The notes under the pieces are model-generated. The model ran no database searches. It worked only from the letters and a program-made list of their open reading frames with translations, and was not told the DNA's origin. Shown here one piece after another: positions 61,396 through 64,000 of a stretch of DNA of 64,000 nucleotides. Every line of letters begins with the position of its first letter. The first letter of the stretch is position 1. The position numbers and the translations under genes were made by a program. Source of the stretch: JANMJD01 sp963847945. GTDB taxonomy: Bacteria; Actinomycetota; Acidimicrobiia; Acidimicrobiales; Ilumatobacteraceae. The DNA is taken from the NCBI GenBank assembly GCA_963847945.1, contig CAWKBX010000004.1, positions 186,001-250,000 of the forward strand, given 5' to 3'.

Positions 61396-62270
61396 CGGGG
61401 TGGGCGACGGAGATCGGTACCAGTGGCCCGGTGACGATTTCGGGATTGGGCACTCGGGGCGGGGCGATCGCCGGGGTACGCACCGTACGGGCGCCCGCGG
61501 GCATCGAGTGGTTCGAGCCGGCCGAGATGACGGTGTGCTGCGGAGCCGGCACCCCCGTCGCCGAACTCGCCGCCGTCCTGGCCGACCACGACCAGACGGT
61601 GGCCATCCCCCCGACGGGCACGATCGGTGGAGCTCTCGCCGTCGGACACAGCGGTCTGCGGCGATTGGGACGCGGCGCGTTGCGCGACTCGCTGCTGCAG
61701 GCCAACTATGTCTCGGCAGCGGGCGAGGTGATCAAGGCCGGCGGTCCAACGGTCAAGAACGTGTCGGGATTCGATCTGTGTCGGCTGCTCGTCGGTTCGT
61801 TGGGCACCCTGGGGTTCCTCGGCGAGGTTATTCTGCGGACCCGGCCGCGCCCGGAGACGAGTCGCTGGTTCGTTGGGTCGATCGACCCGTTCGAGGTGCT
61901 GACCAGCGTGTATCGGGCGGCGTCGATCCTGTGGGACGGTACCACGACGTGGGTGTGTCTCGAAGGAGATGACCACGACGTCGCCCAACAAGCGGCGCTT
62001 CTCGACCTCCCCGAGACGCCAGGGCCTCCCGCCCTCCTGCCACATCGGTGGTCGATGTCCCCGGCGGCGGTGCGCGATTCGACCGGTGAATTCATCGCCG
62101 AAGTGGGCGTCGGGGTCGTGCATCGATCGGTCCCGCAGACCGACCGCGTCGTCGACCCGACGGTACGTTCGCTCCATCAGCGGATCAAGCACGAGTTCGA
62201 CCCGACCGGCCGACTCAATCCCGGGCTCGATCCGCTCGCTCCCCGTCTCCCGTCGTTCGAAACTGCGTGA
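61386..62270 (+). CDS. glcE: Glycolate oxidase FAD-binding subunit GlcE
   Basis: The 294-residue protein has the PCMH FAD-binding fold (PPTGTIGGALAVGHSGLRRL, VKAGGPTVKNVSGFDLCRLL-like region near 61735–61800). It lacks the full C-terminal oxidase domain, as GlcE does. It pairs with GlcD. GTG 61386 overlaps the end of glcD, and the stop overlaps the glcF GTG by 4 nt, so the three genes form one tightly coupled operon. Confidence 0.88.
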   Translation: MDLTGWATEIGTSGPVTISGLGTRGGAIAGVRTVRAPAGIEWFEPAEMTVCCGAGTPVAELAAVLADHDQTVAIPPTGTIGGALAVGHSGLRRLGRGALRDSLLQANYVSAAGEVIKAGGPTVKNVSGFDLCRLLVGSLGTLGFLGEVILRTRPRPETSRWFVGSIDPFEVLTSVYRAASILWDGTTTWVCLEGDDHDVAQQAALLDLPETPGPPALLPHRWSMSPAAVRDSTGEFIAEVGVGVVHRSVPQTDRVVDPTVRSLHQRIKHEFDPTGRLNPGLDPLAPRLPSFETA

Positions 62271-63427
62271 TCATGACCAAGCTCAATCTTGTCGCCGAGG
62301 AACTGAATACGTGCGTGAGCTGCGGCCTCTGCCTGCCGCACTGCCCGACATTTCGGGCCACCGGCGAAGAAGCCCTATCGCCCCGGGGGCGGATCGCGGC
62401 GATGCGTGATGTCCAGTGGGAGGGTGCCGAGATCGGTGAGGCATTCGTCGGGTTCATGGAGACCTGCGTGCAATGCCGGGGATGCGAGCCGGCGTGTCCG
62501 AGCGGGGTGCCGTTCGGGCGGTTGATGGAAGGCACCCGCGCCGCATTGGCCGAGTCCAAGCGGATCACGCCGTGGTGGCAACGGTTGGGATACCGGGCAC
62601 TCGGACGGCATCGGTTGCTGCTCGTCGGTTCGAGTGCGTTGGCGGTCGCCCAGCGGCTGCGATTGGTCCCCAAGCGCCTGGGCATCAGCCCGCTCGCCCT
62701 TCGGCGAGGTCCGGCGGTCGTTTCGACCGGAACCGACGCCTGGCTCTTCACCGGCTGCGTGATGGATGCATGGATGCGCGACGTCCACCGGGCGACCAAC
62801 GACGTCCTCGCTCGGATCGGGGTGCGTACGCAAGTGCCCGAGCGGGGCGGCGACTGCTGCGGTGCGCTGCATGTCCACGCCGGCCTCCACGCCGAAACCG
62901 TGCGCCTAGCCAGCCGGGTGATGGCATCAATGCCCGGCGAAGCTCCAATCCTCGTCAATTCGGCAGGTTGCGGTGCGGCACTCAAGGACTACGGCCACGT
63001 CCTGGGAACTACGGCGGGGGCTGCGTTCAGCGCCCGAGTGTTCGATATTCACGAGTGGATCGCCCCACGCCTCGCCGACGTGGCATTCAAACCGGTATCG
63101 CAGCAGGTCATCGTGCAAGATCCGTGCCATCTGCGGCATGTGCAAAAGGCCCACCTACCGGTGCGCGACGCATTGGGCCGTGCGGCCACGGTGGTCGAAC
63201 TCGACGACGACGGCCTGTGTTGCGGGGCCGGTGGGGCGTACAGCGCGCTGGAACCCGAGTTGGCCGCAAAGGTGCGCGAGCGCAAGCTCGCCGCGATCGG
63301 GCGGGCGACGGCCGGGTCGGGGGCCACGGTCGTCGTCAGCGCCAACCCGGGCTGCATGATGCACCTGGCCGCCGCCGGGGTCGAGGTGCGCCATCCGATG
63401 TCGGTGATCGCCGAGGCGATGGCGTGA
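62267..63427 (+). CDS. glcF: Glycolate oxidase iron–sulfur subunit GlcF
   Basis: The 386-residue protein has two 4Fe-4S motifs near the N-terminus, CVSCGLCLPHCPTF and CVQCRGCEPACPSG. Two CCG domains follow, marked by DCCGALHVH and GLCCGAGGAYS. It passes electrons from the flavin subunits to the quinone pool. GTG 62267 and ATG 62273 are both possible starts. Confidence 0.92.
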   Translation: MIMTKLNLVAEELNTCVSCGLCLPHCPTFRATGEEALSPRGRIAAMRDVQWEGAEIGEAFVGFMETCVQCRGCEPACPSGVPFGRLMEGTRAALAESKRITPWWQRLGYRALGRHRLLLVGSSALAVAQRLRLVPKRLGISPLALRRGPAVVSTGTDAWLFTGCVMDAWMRDVHRATNDVLARIGVRTQVPERGGDCCGALHVHAGLHAETVRLASRVMASMPGEAPILVNSAGCGAALKDYGHVLGTTAGAAFSARVFDIHEWIAPRLADVAFKPVSQQVIVQDPCHLRHVQKAHLPVRDALGRAATVVELDDDGLCCGAGGAYSALEPELAAKVRERKLAAIGRATAGSGATVVVSANPGCMMHLAAAGVEVRHPMSVIAEAMA

Positions 63428-63639
63428 GCAACGATCGCATGGCGGAGTTGGCCGATCGGCTCGATGCGATCTCCGAAGACCTCGCCGAACTTGCGATTGA
63501 CGAGCTGCGCAGCGCGTTGGGTTCCCGCACGGGTCGCCCGGAGCACGAGAAGCGGATTACGCAGGCCCGGCGGGCCGTGGAGAAGGCCGCTCACCTGCTG
63601 CGTCGTGCCGACGGCAGCGAGGAATCGTTCGACGACTGA
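63424..63639 (+). CDS. Small helical protein of unknown function
   Basis: The 71-residue protein begins at GTG 63424, overlapping the glcF stop by 4 nt. It is predicted from its sequence to be helical (MAELADRLDAISEDLAELAI, then HEKRITQARRAVEKAAHLLR) and highly charged. No family is recognised. Tight coupling suggests co-expression with the glc operon. Confidence 0.68.
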   Translation: MSNDRMAELADRLDAISEDLAELAIDELRSALGSRTGRPEHEKRITQARRAVEKAAHLLRRADGSEESFDD

Positions 63640-63657
63640 GGTCGGAGGTCCTGACCG

Positions 63658-64000
63658 TTACCGCACCTCGACGGCGTCGCCGACGGTGATCGAGCCGCCT
63701 TCGATGACGGTGGCATACACCCCGACGTTCTGGTTGAGGTCGCGCACGACGTGGCGGAGGATCGCCCGGTCGGTCGGGATCTCGGCGCCGATCTCGCGGG
63801 TGATCATCACGCAGCGGGGACATCCGGCGCTGATCTGTAGCCGGGTGATGCCGATGCAGACCTCTCGGCCCACCCAATCGAACTCCGGATGCCCCGGGGC
63901 ATCACCGGTGTCGATCACCAGGTTGGGGCGGAACCGACGGATGTCGGGGTTCGAATCGGGGAGCGCCTCGGCCAGCGATCGCAACGACGAGGTGGTCATC
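63658..64000 (-). CDS. MOSC-domain protein, N-terminus outside the window
   Basis: The visible 113 codons show a MOSC C-terminal region: SLRSLAEALPDSNPDIRRFR, NLVIDTGDAPG and the cysteine motif SAGCPRCVMITREIGAE. MOSC proteins transfer sulfur or reduce N-hydroxylated compounds using molybdenum cofactor. The frame contains an ATG at 63999, but the family normally extends further upstream, so the gene is probably truncated by the window edge. Confidence 0.8.
   Translation of the reverse strand, partial: MTTSSLRSLAEALPDSNPDIRRFRPNLVIDTGDAPGHPEFDWVGREVCIGITRLQISAGCPRCVMITREIGAEIPTDRAILRHVVRDLNQNVGVYATVIEGGSITVGDAVEVR

Overview
The window is about 64 kb of GC-rich, densely packed bacterial DNA that looks like a chromosome segment of an actinomycete. 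The lspA–rluD–dnaE order, a Bpa proteasome activator, a GuaB1-type GMP reductase, a DUF3151 protein and a type IV pilus system point to Actinomycetota. Class Acidimicrobiia is my best guess, made by inference without any database search. No rRNA, tRNA, CRISPR array, insertion sequence, prophage or replication origin was recognised.

Layout. 1–8446: end of lspA, rluD, an MtfA-like peptidase, an Rrf2 regulator, a phosphodiesterase, bpa, a decayed YefM/YoeB toxin–antitoxin pair and dnaE. 8458–24134: a type IV pilus island. A minus-strand operon (pilB-pilT-pilC, three prepilin-like genes, then the pilin pilA) diverges from pilMN-pilO and a membrane FtsH-like AAA+ protease. Two LuxR-type regulators, a FliA/WhiG-like sigma factor and the prepilin peptidase follow. 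24305–29280: an unknown protein, a nitroreductase, a DUF35/thiolase pair and a DUF255 thioredoxin-like protein, with a perfect 42-bp palindrome between the last two. 29482–34843: a complete branched-chain amino-acid-type ABC importer (livKHMGF) with a strong promoter, an internal hairpin and an end terminator. 34858–39641: an FtsX-type permease with a double-ATPase partner. 39798–45114: enoyl-CoA hydratase, nitroreductase, xylulokinase-like kinase, J-domain protein, Sua5 and an alpha/beta hydrolase. 45207–49205: a membrane-anchored HTH-like protein, guaB1, cmk and an acyltransferase. 49215–55515: M18 aminopeptidase, a histidine phosphatase divergent from pyruvate kinase, DUF3151, MobA–rhodanese and RNase D. 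55574–64000: a ParA-like ATPase, a small acidic protein, typA, an OmpA-domain protein, the glycolate oxidase operon glcDEF, a small protein and a partial MOSC-domain protein.

Two themes run through the window. First, five genes (yoeB remnant, pilB, sigma factor, thiolase, FtsX permease) are each interrupted by one single-base indel, and in every case changing one base restores a normal family sequence. Draft-assembly indels are the simplest explanation for most of them. Second, many start codons lie 6–8 nt after a TANNNT hexamer, the arrangement expected of leaderless transcripts.

The best candidate for an undescribed system is the pilus island. It combines a 540-residue prepilin carrying repeated beta-sandwich-like modules (possible tip adhesin), a PilM–PilN fusion, a dedicated FtsH-like protease, a sigma factor and two orphan response regulators.
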